From Celeribacter persicus (GTDB lineage: Bacteria; Pseudomonadota; Alphaproteobacteria; Rhodobacterales; Rhodobacteraceae): 64,000 bases of DNA. Location: NCBI RefSeq assembly GCF_003050785.1, contig NZ_QAOH01000005.1:1-64000 (forward strand). Direction: 5' to 3'. The notes under the pieces are model-generated. The model did no database searches and had not been told where the DNA came from. It saw only the letters and a program-made list of their open reading frames with translations. The translations under genes and the position numbers were made by a program. Positions 35,245 through 44,204 of the stretch are shown piece by piece. The stretch's first letter is position 1. Every line of letters begins with the position of its first letter.

Positions 35245-36576
35245 TTATGCCGCTATTCGTGCGGCTTCGGAATGAGTGTTTTTGAACCGTGTTAAACGGA
35301 ACGGTTTCGGATCGATGCGCGGCGTCACGCCACGGACCATTTCTGCCATCATTTCACCGGCACCGGGGCCAGAGCCAAAACCGTGCCCGGAAAAGCCCGC
35401 CGAAAGAAAGAGCCCCGGAATGGCTTCCACTTCGGAAATCACGGGGATGGCGTCGGGTGTTGCGTCGATCATCCCAGCCCAGGAATGAGTCTGGCGGGCA
35501 TCGGCAAACCCCGGAAAAACCTTGGCAAGATTTTTCAGGGTGTTCCGGTTGAAAGGCTCATGGGGCAAAGGGTCAAGTGTGCGGATTTTTTCGAACGGTG
35601 TGACCTCATCCAGTGCCCAGTGCCGCGGCATTTTCAACTCGCTCAGGAACTGGCCGCCGACCCGGATTTTCAACTCTCGCCAACTGCTCAGGAGCGTCGG
35701 AAAAAACTCTGGCATCAAGCGGAAGCTATCTGGCACGATCGGAGCGACATTGGCATTGCGTTGCGCCACGGTGTAGCCACCGTCCAGCCGCTTGCGGAAG
35801 GAAAAGTCACCACCTCCAACCGGCATCTGCGGGACATCTGCCGCGCTTTCGATCCGCGCCGCTGTGCCAAGCAGTTTGAGCTGAGGAAAATTGATCCCGA
35901 GATTGCCGAGAAACAAACGCGACCATGCGCCGCCCGCGAGCAACGCGCGCTCGGTTTTGATCGTGCCTTTTTCCGTGACCACCCCGGACAGCGCTCCACC
36001 GCTGTGTTCGATCCCACGCACAGCACAGTTTTCCACGATCACCGCGCCCAGCCGTTGCGCGGCCTGCGCCATTTGAGGGACGGCTTTCCAAGGTTCCGCG
36101 CGGCCGTCCGTTTTGGTGTGCAGCCCCATGGAGTAGCGGTCGGAAATACCCGGAAGCACCTCCTGAAGCCCTTTGCGATCGAGTTTGCAGGAGGCCATAT
36201 TGGCTTTTTCTGCATAAACGGCCCAGTCGGAAAATTCCTTGATCTCCGCGCGAGTGCGACACACATAGGTAATGCCGGTTTCCCGATAGCCCGTATCGAT
36301 CCCGAACCGCTGATCGATCTCGCGCCAAAGCTCAAGAGAACGGATGGTCAGCGGCAGTTCCAGAGGGTCGCGTCCCATCTGACGCACCCAGCCCCAGTTG
36401 CGCGCGCTCTGTTCCGCACCAACCCTCCCTTTTTCGCAGAGCACGACTTTCACTCCGGCTTCAGCCAGATAAAGTGCGGTTGCGACACCGGCAATTCCTC
36501 CCCCGATGATCACCATATCGGCGTGGTGGGGAGGATTTTCATCTGATTTAATTTTTTGGATGTTATCGAGGATCAT
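35245..36576 (-). CDS. FAD-dependent amino-acid oxidase (DAO family)
   Basis: 443 residues. The FAD-binding motif is MVIIGGGIAGVATALYLAEA (about 21-40), with Glu at the end of strand 2 (VVLCEKG). The C-terminal part has the DAO-family closing pattern WAGMIDATPDAIPVI, then AGFSGHGFGSGPG. Such flavoproteins oxidise the C-N bond of glycine, sarcosine, D-amino acids or opine-like amines to imines. RidA in the same set would clear the imine. It lies 7 bp after the SDR gene and 21 bp before hyuA. No signal peptide is seen. Confidence 0.88.
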   Translation of the reverse strand: MILDNIQKIKSDENPPHHADMVIIGGGIAGVATALYLAEAGVKVVLCEKGRVGAEQSARNWGWVRQMGRDPLELPLTIRSLELWREIDQRFGIDTGYRETGITYVCRTRAEIKEFSDWAVYAEKANMASCKLDRKGLQEVLPGISDRYSMGLHTKTDGRAEPWKAVPQMAQAAQRLGAVIVENCAVRGIEHSGGALSGVVTEKGTIKTERALLAGGAWSRLFLGNLGINFPQLKLLGTAARIESAADVPQMPVGGGDFSFRKRLDGGYTVAQRNANVAPIVPDSFRLMPEFFPTLLSSWRELKIRVGGQFLSELKMPRHWALDEVTPFEKIRTLDPLPHEPFNRNTLKNLAKVFPGFADARQTHSWAGMIDATPDAIPVISEVEAIPGLFLSAGFSGHGFGSGPGAGEMMAEMVRGVTPRIDPKPFRLTRFKNTHSEAARIAA

Positions 36577-36583
36577 GGCAGGC

Positions 36584-37300
36584 TCACAACGTATCTTCGA
36601 GGCGGCAATTGACCAACATTTCAGCCATCGCGGCCGTGTTCGGCAATTCGATCGCTGTGCGCACGAGACCGGCCAGCGTTTCAGGCTGAATCATTTCGTC
36701 CGGCGTGACTTTTTTCGTATAGGCACTCATTTCCGTGCGCACGAACGAGGGGCAGATTGCCGTCGCGCGCACCCCTTTGTCCCATCCAACAAAACGCGTC
36801 GTGTGGTGCAGGCCCATCATCGCATATTTGGTCATATTGTAGCCGACAAAGGCATTGCGCACGCGTTTGCCTGACAAAGACACTATATTGATGACCCGCC
36901 CACGGCCGGTCTCCTCAAGATGCGGCATGCACAACCGTATCAAACGCAAAGGCGCCTTGACGTTCACTTCCCATAGGCGGTCGAGGGCATCTTCGTTGTC
37001 ATCCATGAGATGCACATGTTCTCCATTCCCCGCATTGTTCACAAGCCCGTCTATACGCCCGAAGCGCTCAACGGTCGCAGCAACCCAGTCTTCTGCTGTT
37101 TTGGACTCATACGCATCAAAACGCGCATAAAGCGTCATATCATCGGAAGAGCCATAGGCTTCCTCGAGCTTTTCCACAGACCTTGCGCCCAAAGACAGGC
37201 GATATCCCGCCCCTTTAAGCTCGCGAACGATGGCTGCACCGATCCCTCTATTGGCTCCAGAAATGAGAATTACTGGAGCATTTTTATCATGAGTCGTCAT
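36584..37300 (-). CDS. Short-chain dehydrogenase/reductase
   Basis: 238 residues from ATG 37300, which has GGGA upstream; an in-frame ATG at 37369 would add 23 residues without family match or ribosome site. NAD(P) motif GANRGIGAAIV (about 14-24), NNAGNG, catalytic Ser in NIVSLSGK, and the YxxxK pair in YNMTKYAMMG. It is a classical SDR that would reduce a keto group or oxidise an alcohol. It is the first gene of the leftward catabolic set, divergent from the TRAP genes over 340 bp. Substrate unknown. Confidence 0.9.
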   Translation of the reverse strand: MTTHDKNAPVILISGANRGIGAAIVRELKGAGYRLSLGARSVEKLEEAYGSSDDMTLYARFDAYESKTAEDWVAATVERFGRIDGLVNNAGNGEHVHLMDDNEDALDRLWEVNVKAPLRLIRLCMPHLEETGRGRVINIVSLSGKRVRNAFVGYNMTKYAMMGLHHTTRFVGWDKGVRATAICPSFVRTEMSAYTKKVTPDEMIQPETLAGLVRTAIELPNTAAMAEMLVNCRLEDTL

Positions 37301-37640
37301 ATAGCTATGTCCCGTGGTCAAACATTCAGATGGATCCATCGAATCCACCGGTTCCTCAAGCTTGCTCATTTATGACGCTTTGTGAATGAAAAAATCAAAT
37401 TAGCAGGGGAATGCGGTCCGAAACGCCCAAATTCGGTGATATTGATTAATAATTGCGCACATAACGCGCTTAAATGCGTAGGCATGCTGTCATTGCTTGA
37501 CATATATTGACGCTTTATGGCCGCATTGTTGCATGATCGCGCACAACTGATGCACTGACAAATCTACCAACGCGTTTTTCCGTGGATAGAGAGCCCGAGA
37601 ATGGCCGATACTCCACCCAACTCAGAACAGGGAAATCAAC
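37301..37640. promoter_or_regulatory. Divergent promoter region of the catabolic block
   Basis: 340 AT-richer bases between the SDR and the TRAP binding protein. A dyad TGTCA-TTGCT-TGACA spans 37488-37502, and GCGCACA occurs twice (near 37455 and 37539). These could be sites for the DeoR regulator at 40740. No complete -35/-10 pair could be assigned with confidence. Confidence 0.4.
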
Positions 37641-38660
37641 ATGACCTTCACACGTCGCACATTCTTGCAAACTGCCACGGCAACCGGTGCGCTTTTGGCT
37701 ACCGGATGGCCAGCCTCGGCGAAATCGGTCACCTGGGACATGGCCGATGAATATGGCGCACAGGCGCTTTCTGGCAAAGCCTCCGCATATTTCCTAGCAG
37801 AACTGGAAAAGAAAATCGGTGACGCGCTTGTCATCAACTATCAGGGCGGCGGCGCGCTTGGCTATAAATCCGTCGATCACTTCGATGCGGTGCAGGATGG
37901 TGCCGTGCAATGTGCCGTCACCCTTGTGACCCAACTTGGTGGCATTGATCCGTTCTTCAACCTCTCATCGCTTCCCTTCATCGCATCGACTCCGGAAGAA
38001 GCCTATCTTCTCTGGCTTGCGGCGCGCGATGAGTATGCAAAGATTTTCGAGGAAAACGGGATGGTACTGCTCTGGGCGATGCCGAACCCGCCATCCGGCA
38101 TCAACGCACCGACACCGATCACCACGATCGACTCGCTCAAGGGGCTGCGCATCCGGACCTATGACGTGAACGGCACCGAAACCATGATGAACGCAGGTGC
38201 TGCGCCACTTCAGGTCGCATGGTCCGATCTCATCCCGCAGCTGTCTACCGGCGGAATCGACGCGGTTCTCACCTCTGCCGACGGCGCGATGCAACTGTCG
38301 CTTTGGGATTACGTGAGCGACTTCACCGAGATGAACTACGCCATGGGCCTCTTTATGTGCCACGTGAACAAGGATGAATTCGACGCCCTGCCTAAAGAGG
38401 TTCAGACGGCCATGACGGAAATCCTTGAGGATTGCGACAAATACAACTGGCGGATCATGCGCGACTCGATCGAGGCGGCCTACACCAAGATGAGCACGAA
38501 CGGCATGAAGATCACCTATGACGACGATGTCCCCACCGAAGTGTTCGATCATCTCAAAAAGGCGGGCGATCAGGTCAAGGTGAGCTGGCTCGCCGAAACC
38601 GGCGACAAAGGCGCTACCGTGCTGGCGAAGTTTGAAGAGTTGAAAGCCAACGCTGGCTAA
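37641..38660 (+). CDS. TRAP transporter solute-binding protein (DctP family)
   Basis: 339 residues. The N-terminus TRRTFLQTATATGALLATG looks like a Tat-type or Sec signal ending near PASAKS. The mature part has the DctP pattern LKGLRIRTYDVNGTETM (about 168-184), where the Arg normally binds the carboxylate of the ligand, followed by STGGIDAVLTSADGAM. It would catch a carboxylate-bearing compound in the periplasm for the DctQM pump. The first of three transport genes, it is divergent from the enzymes at 29697-37300, which suggests that its ligand feeds that pathway. Confidence 0.9.
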   Translation: MTFTRRTFLQTATATGALLATGWPASAKSVTWDMADEYGAQALSGKASAYFLAELEKKIGDALVINYQGGGALGYKSVDHFDAVQDGAVQCAVTLVTQLGGIDPFFNLSSLPFIASTPEEAYLLWLAARDEYAKIFEENGMVLLWAMPNPPSGINAPTPITTIDSLKGLRIRTYDVNGTETMMNAGAAPLQVAWSDLIPQLSTGGIDAVLTSADGAMQLSLWDYVSDFTEMNYAMGLFMCHVNKDEFDALPKEVQTAMTEILEDCDKYNWRIMRDSIEAAYTKMSTNGMKITYDDDVPTEVFDHLKKAGDQVKVSWLAETGDKGATVLAKFEELKANAG

Positions 38661-38774
38661 AACTGCTCTTATTAGGCGCATCCCTTGCCCTGATACTGCG
38701 CCCGAGCCGACCGCAACTCCGCTTGGGCGCAGCCCTCTTTAATAACAGGCTCCAAAAACAAGGATGCGCATACG

Positions 38775-39359
38775 ATGACTGACCCGCAGATTCCCGAGAT
38801 TCCGGAAATTCAACGACATCTTCATCCAACCGTCACAGACGACCCAGCCTGGCTAAAACGGATTGATGGGGTATCGACAGTCCTCAACCGCATCGCAGCG
38901 GTGATCGCCGCGACGTTTCTGGTGCTCATGACCCTGCTCATTCTGACGGAAATCACCCTGCGTCTGTTTTCTCTCTCGACATATATGGCCGATGTGCTTG
39001 TGGGGTATGGTGTGGCCGCCATCACTTTTCTGGCCGCGCCCTGGGCACTTCAGGAAGGCGCGATGATACGCGTCACGGTCCTCACCGAGCGTATGAACGT
39101 GCGGCTTCGTTGGGTGTCGGAAGCGTTTGTTCTATTCTCTGTCGGATTTATCATCTTGTTCCTGATGGCCTATCAATGGAAATCCGTGGCCAAACTCTTT
39201 GCCCGGGGATCGACCAGCCAGCATTTCATCCCGATACCGCTCTGGATCCCAGAAAGTTTTTTTCTGATCGGTCTCGCCCTCATCCTGCTTCAAATCATCG
39301 TGCGTATCCTGCGCCTGTTCACTGTCGGCCATGCCGAAGAACGCGCTCTGAGCCTCTAA
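38775..39359 (+). CDS. TRAP transporter small membrane subunit (DctQ family)
   Basis: 194 residues. Four hydrophobic helices (about 40-60, 75-92, 115-133, 155-178), as in DctQ proteins, with a soluble N-terminus of about 35 residues. DctQ links the binding protein to the DctM channel; the pump uses a Na+ gradient. It is 114 bp after dctP, a larger gap than usual, and 13 bp before dctM. Confidence 0.9.
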   Translation: MTDPQIPEIPEIQRHLHPTVTDDPAWLKRIDGVSTVLNRIAAVIAATFLVLMTLLILTEITLRLFSLSTYMADVLVGYGVAAITFLAAPWALQEGAMIRVTVLTERMNVRLRWVSEAFVLFSVGFIILFLMAYQWKSVAKLFARGSTSQHFIPIPLWIPESFFLIGLALILLQIIVRILRLFTVGHAEERALSL

Positions 39360-39372
39360 AGGAAGGGTCCCC

Positions 39373-40677
39373 ATGTCTATCACACTCTCCGCGCTCATCG
39401 TCCTTGGCCTTCTTGCGCTTTTTCTCGGCGCGGGGGCTTGGATTTTCTCTGGCCTGCTGCTTGTGGGTGCGTCCGCGATGTACGTCATCCTCGATTTTTC
39501 GCCCGCTCGGATCGGGTCCATCGCGACAAAGGTAATTTCCTCCTCGGCCATTTCATGGGAACTCGCCGCCATCCCGATCTTTATGTGGATGGGGGACATC
39601 ATCTTCCGAACAGACATTTCCCAGCGCCTTTTTCGCGGTCTCGCCCCCTTGGTTGCGCGCATTCCGGGTGGGCTCTTGCATACCAATGTCCTTGGCTGCA
39701 CCGTCTTTGCAGCCATTTCAGGCTCCTCAACAGCGACCACGGCAACGGTCGGAAAAATCACGATCCCCGAATTGCGCAGACGCAACTATGACCTGAAATT
39801 GGCAGCCGGATCGCTGGCTGGCGCCGGGTCGTTCGGTTTGTTGATCCCCCCCTCCATCGCCATGATCGTTTATGGCGTCTTGGCCGAAGTTTCGATTGCC
39901 AAGCTTTTTGCGGCCGGCCTTATACCGGGCCTCATGATGGCCATTCTCTATGTTGGCTACATCACCGTCATGTCCATGATCGATCCGTCGCGCGCACCGA
40001 AATACGACGGAGAAGTGACGCTTCGAACGATCCTGCGCGGGCTCGTAGACCTTACACCCATCGTACTGCTTATGTTCATCGTGCTTGGGTCGATCTATTC
40101 AGGGATTGCCACCCCCTCCGAAGCCGCCGCCGTTGGCGTCTTTGGCGCAATACTGATCACCATCGTAACGGGGCAATTTTCGATACCGCTCATGCTCGAC
40201 AGCCTGCTTTCAACGATCCGTGTCTCGGCGATGATCCTTATCCTGATCGCCTCGTCCTCCTTTCTCTCCTCCGCCATCGCCTATATGCATTTGCCCGGCA
40301 TGATTACCGAGGGAATTTCGGCCATGGATTTGTCGCCTTACGGCGTGCTTTTGATTCTCGCCGCCCTTTATATCATCCTAGGGATGTTCCTTGACGGCAC
40401 GTCTATGACCGTCATGACAGTGCCGATTGCGGTTCCTCTCATCGTTCAGGCCGGGTTCGATCCGCTATGGTTTGGTGTTTACCTTGTGATCATGATCGAA
40501 ATGAGCGCCTTGACGCCTCCGGTCGGCTTGAACCTCTTTGTGCTACAGGGCCTCACAGGGCAGTCTATGGGAGAAACCACCCGCGCTGCAGCTCCTTTTT
40601 TCCTGTTGCTCTGCCTTGGAACCATCATTCTGGCGGCATTTCCGCAGATTGTCTTGTGGCTTCCAAACGCCCTATAA
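39373..40677 (+). CDS. TRAP transporter large membrane subunit (DctM family)
   Basis: 434 residues with about 12 helices. The family pattern appears in AISGSSTATTATVGKITIPE (about 115-134) and SLAGAGSFGLLIPPSIAMIV, and again near EMSALTPPVGLNLFVLQG. DctM is the transport channel of the TRAP system. It has a normal length and a good ribosome site (GGAAGGG). It is followed by the regulator after 62 bp. Confidence 0.93.
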   Translation: MSITLSALIVLGLLALFLGAGAWIFSGLLLVGASAMYVILDFSPARIGSIATKVISSSAISWELAAIPIFMWMGDIIFRTDISQRLFRGLAPLVARIPGGLLHTNVLGCTVFAAISGSSTATTATVGKITIPELRRRNYDLKLAAGSLAGAGSFGLLIPPSIAMIVYGVLAEVSIAKLFAAGLIPGLMMAILYVGYITVMSMIDPSRAPKYDGEVTLRTILRGLVDLTPIVLLMFIVLGSIYSGIATPSEAAAVGVFGAILITIVTGQFSIPLMLDSLLSTIRVSAMILILIASSSFLSSAIAYMHLPGMITEGISAMDLSPYGVLLILAALYIILGMFLDGTSMTVMTVPIAVPLIVQAGFDPLWFGVYLVIMIEMSALTPPVGLNLFVLQGLTGQSMGETTRAAAPFFLLLCLGTIILAAFPQIVLWLPNAL

Positions 40678-40739
40678 CAGAACGCAATTACAGAGAAGAC
40701 CGCCATAGAAGCGCGATCTATTTGGAGGAGGAGAACGGT

Positions 40740-41546
40740 TTGAACGATTTCGATGACACGATGAATGATGAGATGCTCCCAGCGGAACGTCGCCAGCATC
40801 TCATTGACTGGTTCAAACAAAATCAGGCGGGCTCCAGTCAGGATCTTGCACGTATGTTCGGCATTTCTCTGTCGACCATTCGCCGGGACCTGGACCTTCT
40901 GGCTTCTGAAGGGTTGGTTCGACGCACCCATGGCGGCGCCGTGGCAATCCGGTCGCGCACCACCTATGAGCCGTCAACAGATCTCGCAAGACGCACGGCC
41001 GTCGAAGAAAAGCAGGGAATCGTGAACGAAGCGCTCAAACTGATTGAACCACATCAGTCGCTTTTGCTCGATACAGGTGCGGTGATCTGTCATATTCTGG
41101 CCGACGAGATCGCGCAGCTCGACATTCCCCTGACGGTCATTACCAACGATCTATACGTCGCCAAGGCCCTGACCTACCGACAAAATATCACGTTGATCGT
41201 TCCAGGTGGAGCGTGCCGGTTCGGCTCGTACAGCCTTTTGGGCGAACCCGGCGAAAGCTTTCTGAAAAACCTTCACTGCGATATCTTTTTCATGTCAGCC
41301 GCAGCCGTCGACGAAAGCGGCGTTTCGGAAACCCTCCTCGAACTGGTCCATCTCAAACGTGCCATGATCGATGCAGCCACCAACGTCGTCCTTTTGGCGG
41401 ACAGCAGTCGCTTTATGTCGCGCGCCCTACATCGCACTGTTCCGATCAACCAGATCGGGCACATCATCACGGACAGCGGCCTCTCTGAAGAGGATCGTTT
41501 AAAATTTCCGGAACGGAAGCCCGCTTTTACAATCGTAGAGATTTGA
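40740..41546 (+). CDS. DeoR-family transcriptional regulator
   Basis: 268 residues from TTG 40740, chosen because GGAGGAG stands eight bases upstream; ATG 40761 has no ribosome site. The N-terminal winged helix has the DeoR signature: SSQDLARMFGISLSTIRRDL then RTHGGAV. The C-terminal effector domain (about 100-255) resembles the ISOCOT fold of DeoR proteins that sense phosphorylated sugars or related acids. It is at the end of the TRAP operon, so it probably controls the divergent catabolic and transport genes from the 37301-37640 region. Confidence 0.9.
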   Translation: MNDFDDTMNDEMLPAERRQHLIDWFKQNQAGSSQDLARMFGISLSTIRRDLDLLASEGLVRRTHGGAVAIRSRTTYEPSTDLARRTAVEEKQGIVNEALKLIEPHQSLLLDTGAVICHILADEIAQLDIPLTVITNDLYVAKALTYRQNITLIVPGGACRFGSYSLLGEPGESFLKNLHCDIFFMSAAAVDESGVSETLLELVHLKRAMIDAATNVVLLADSSRFMSRALHRTVPINQIGHIITDSGLSEEDRLKFPERKPAFTIVEI

Positions 41547-41792
41547 AGCGATGGCCCGAAGCCCAAAATATTCGAGGTATTCGGAAAATGGAGGTGCTTT
41601 GCAAATATGCTGCCAACCCCACTGGAAAGATTCTCGATTTTAGAAAAGTATTGAGCGACCGCGCTGCAAAGACGCGGGCAAGCAATTTTTACAGTAAATT
41701 GCGCCCGTGAGGCTTTTGTCAACAAAGCGAATACATCCCAAAGAAGCTGACGAAATAGAATTCGCGGATCAAACTGAACGCCTCAAACGGGA

Positions 41793-41870
41793 AACCTCAG
41801 CAGAATGGAGAAACGAATGTCCAACTCCCTTACCCAAGTCACCTCTGATCAAAATCTTTACGACTTGACG
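41793..41870 (+). repeat. 78-bp direct repeat, right copy
   Basis: Same orientation as 29603-29680, 71 of 78 positions identical by eye. The distance between copies is 12,190 bp. It includes a ribosome site and the first 18 codons of a short ORF. Confidence 0.85.
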
Positions 41871-41936
41871 CTTCAGTGCCGCGATCTCTCCGCATTGCTC
41901 GAAGATAACCAGATCGAACTCGACAGCGAAAATTGA
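41817..41936 (+). CDS. Hypothetical 39-residue protein in the right repeat
   Basis: From ATG 41817 with GGAGA five bases upstream; residues begin MSNSLTQVTSDQNLYDLTLQ and end LEDNQIELDSEN. It is acidic and hydrophilic. It is probably the more complete form of the cut ORF at 29627. No family is recognised. The copies differ in protein-changing positions as often as silent ones, so selection for the protein is not evident. Confidence 0.4.
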   Translation: MSNSLTQVTSDQNLYDLTLQCRDLSALLEDNQIELDSEN

Positions 41937-42006
41937 GAGAAGAAGCTGGGGGAATTATCGCCCTCGCCAGCATCTTGCATGAGCGGATGTAAAAGGCGGC
42001 ACACAC

Positions 42007-42267
42007 ATGCGATCCGGTGACGCTTCGCAAAGTTCGGGAAGTCGGCTCCTAAGCCATAGCCACTCAATGACACTTTCAGGATGGCTGAGAACCGCGCAGG
42101 ATCGCGGCTGGACCGTTGACCAGATTACTCTGGAGGCGATTTCTCTGCGCTGCACCGGGCAAGGCTGCAGTGCGCATATATCCCGTGCTTTTTCTTCGCT
42201 CGGCACTCTCCTCTACAAAATCAGGCACGTTTTAAAGAAAAGCCTGTGCACACAGAGAACATTGTAG
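42007..42267 (+). CDS. Doubtful 86-residue ORF or gene remnant
   Basis: It contains WLRTAQDRGWTVDQITLEAI followed by SLRCTGQGC, which looks protein-like and could be part of a small zinc-ribbon protein. There is no clear ribosome site, and the C-terminal part is unlike a folded protein. Possibly the remnant of a gene disrupted at the block border. Confidence 0.25.
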   Translation: MRSGDASQSSGSRLLSHSHSMTLSGWLRTAQDRGWTVDQITLEAISLRCTGQGCSAHISRAFSSLGTLLYKIRHVLKKSLCTQRTL

Positions 42268-42375
42268 ACCACCCAGAATGAGAACAAATCTCATCACCAC
42301 GCAGCGGGGGGTTAGCCTCAAGAGAGGGCAGACAGGCGAATGCACGTCACGCTGACCGCTCGCGAACGCCTGAAA

Positions 42376-42397
42376 CGGGGCGCCGAACAGCGCCCCG
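42376..42397 (-). terminator. Intrinsic terminator of the OFA transporter gene
   Basis: CGGGGCGC (42376-42383) pairs with GCGCCCCG (42390-42397). On the minus strand it is followed by TTTC, 11 nt after the transporter stop. Confidence 0.7.
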
Positions 42398-42407
42398 CTT
42401 GTTCGTC

Positions 42408-44129
42408 TTACTCTATCGGAATTGCTTGAAGCTCAGGTTCGTCATGGTGGTGATGTTCTTTCACCGGGCGCATGAACAGGTTTGCGAAGAAGGCCACAAC
42501 CAACAATGCCGCCATGCAATACATGGTCGTGTTGTAAAGTGACGGGGTCGGGTCGATGGTGCCCTCGGGCGCGATCTCCATCAGCTTGGCAATGGTCACG
42601 GTCTTAGCCGCCATCAGTTCCTGAAGCTGCGAGATCGGGGCACCGAACTTTTCGGCGAAGGCCGCAGGGTCGACCTTGCCCGCCAGGTCATTGATGGCCG
42701 AGGTCACGGACATCTGCCGCAGCGAGGTGATCGCTAATGGGCCCAACACACCCGCAGTGGACCACGCCGTCAAAATCCGCCCGTGGATACCGCCCACATG
42801 CATGGTGCCGAACATGTCGGCCAAGTAGGCCGGGATCGTGGCGAAGCCGCCGCCATACATCGAGAAGATGATCATCGTCGCGACGTAGAAGCCGATCAGG
42901 TAGATCATCGCCGGGTTCGTCGCCACGGCCGAGGCGAAATAGGGGATCGACAGATACAGGATCGTACCCAGCACGAAGAAGCACATGTAGGTCGTCTTGC
43001 GTCCGATGAAGTCAGAGGTCGAGGCCCAGAAGAACCGCCCCACCATGTTGAAAACCGAAATCATCAGCACGTAGGTCGAGGCGAAGGCGGCGGTGACCAC
43101 CAGAGGCATGACCGAACCGAAGATTTCCGACATCATCGTCTTGGCAACCCCGATGACGCCGATCCCGGCAGTCACGTTGAAGCAGAGCATGATCCACATT
43201 TGCCAGAATTGCGGCGTCTTCAGCGCCTGGTCGATATGGACGTTGTTTTGCGACACCATGCCCGAGGCGACAGGCTTGGGCTGCCATCCGGCGGGTTTCC
43301 AGCCCTCGGCGGGAACGCGATACTGGAACGAGGCCAGGATCATGACGATAAAATAGACCACACCGAGCGTCAGGAAGGTCTGCGCCGCGCCGGTCTCACC
43401 GGTGCCTACGACATAGACGCCTGCTTCTCCGCCGAAACTTGCGGCCTGCGCGGCAGAGGCGATCACGACCTCGACCTTGCCCATGGCAGTTTCGGCGAAG
43501 ACCCGGCCGTTCTCGACCACGGTTGTCACGGTGCCCTGCGCGCCCAGAAAGTCGGGCGCCTTGGCATAGATGCTCAACAGCCAGCCCTTGACCGGGGCGG
43601 CGATCATCGCGCCACCGCCGAAGCCCATGATGGCCATTCCGGTCGCCATGCCACGCCTGTCCGGGAACCAGCGGAGCAGCGTTGATACGGGCGAGACATA
43701 GCCGAGGCCGAGACCGCAACCGCCCAGCACCCCGTAGCCAAGATAGATCAGCCAAAGCTGGTGGCTTGATATTCCGAGGGAACCAATGATGAAGCCGCCG
43801 CCCCAGAGGAACGCGGCGACAACGCCGACCATGCGCGGGCCCACGTCCTCAAGCCACTTGCCCGCGAAAGCCGCAGAGAGGCCAAGGAAGACGATGGCGA
43901 CGGAGAAGATCCAGACGACCGAGCTGAGGCTCCAGTCATCGGCGCTGGACGCCACGACGCCCAGTTCTCGGGTCAGCGGCTGGTTGAAGACGGACCAGGC
44001 ATAGACCGACCCGATGCACAGATGGATCGCGATGGACGCAGGCGGGACTCGCCAGCGGTTGAAACCGGGTTCGGCGACGATGTGGCTCTTATGCAGAAAC
44101 CCCAGCGCACCACCAGATGCGTTGTTCAT
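42408..44129 (-). CDS. OFA-family MFS carboxylate transporter
   Basis: 573 residues from ATG 44129, behind GGGAGG. Twelve-helix MFS protein of the oxalate/formate antiporter branch; the OFA pattern IHLCIGSVYAWSVFNQPL is at about residues 34-51, and GMATGMAIMGFGGGAM at about 165. A hydrophilic insert of about 55 residues (about 195-250) lies between the two halves, and the C-terminus has a His-rich HHHHDEPE. Substrate is probably a small carboxylate such as oxalate or formate. A sensor/regulator pair is encoded upstream on the same strand, and a palindrome lies 177 bp before the start. Confidence 0.88.
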   Translation of the reverse strand: MNNASGGALGFLHKSHIVAEPGFNRWRVPPASIAIHLCIGSVYAWSVFNQPLTRELGVVASSADDWSLSSVVWIFSVAIVFLGLSAAFAGKWLEDVGPRMVGVVAAFLWGGGFIIGSLGISSHQLWLIYLGYGVLGGCGLGLGYVSPVSTLLRWFPDRRGMATGMAIMGFGGGAMIAAPVKGWLLSIYAKAPDFLGAQGTVTTVVENGRVFAETAMGKVEVVIASAAQAASFGGEAGVYVVGTGETGAAQTFLTLGVVYFIVMILASFQYRVPAEGWKPAGWQPKPVASGMVSQNNVHIDQALKTPQFWQMWIMLCFNVTAGIGVIGVAKTMMSEIFGSVMPLVVTAAFASTYVLMISVFNMVGRFFWASTSDFIGRKTTYMCFFVLGTILYLSIPYFASAVATNPAMIYLIGFYVATMIIFSMYGGGFATIPAYLADMFGTMHVGGIHGRILTAWSTAGVLGPLAITSLRQMSVTSAINDLAGKVDPAAFAEKFGAPISQLQELMAAKTVTIAKLMEIAPEGTIDPTPSLYNTTMYCMAALLVVAFFANLFMRPVKEHHHHDEPELQAIPIE

Positions 44130-44186
44130 TAATGTAACCTCCCTTTTCGATCCGGGCGACGGCCTCCTACCGCGGGCCCGATGAGC

Positions 44187-44204
44187 GGCATGCGACGACA
44201 TGCC
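44187..44204. promoter_or_regulatory. Short dyad upstream of the OFA transporter
   Basis: GGCATG-CGACGA-CATGCC (44187-44204) is a perfect 6-bp dyad about 58-75 bp before the start. Read on the minus strand it resembles a sigma-54 -24 element (TGGCAT), but the GC of the -12 element is one base too close. Confidence 0.3.

Larger units (their letters stand above)
41547..42407. other. Gene-poor right border of the catabolic block
   Basis: 861 bp with no full-length gene. It contains the right copy of the 78-bp repeat, a 39-codon ORF, a doubtful 86-codon ORF and the MFS terminator. Low gene density and a loss of strong codon bias mark this as a junction. Confidence 0.6.
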
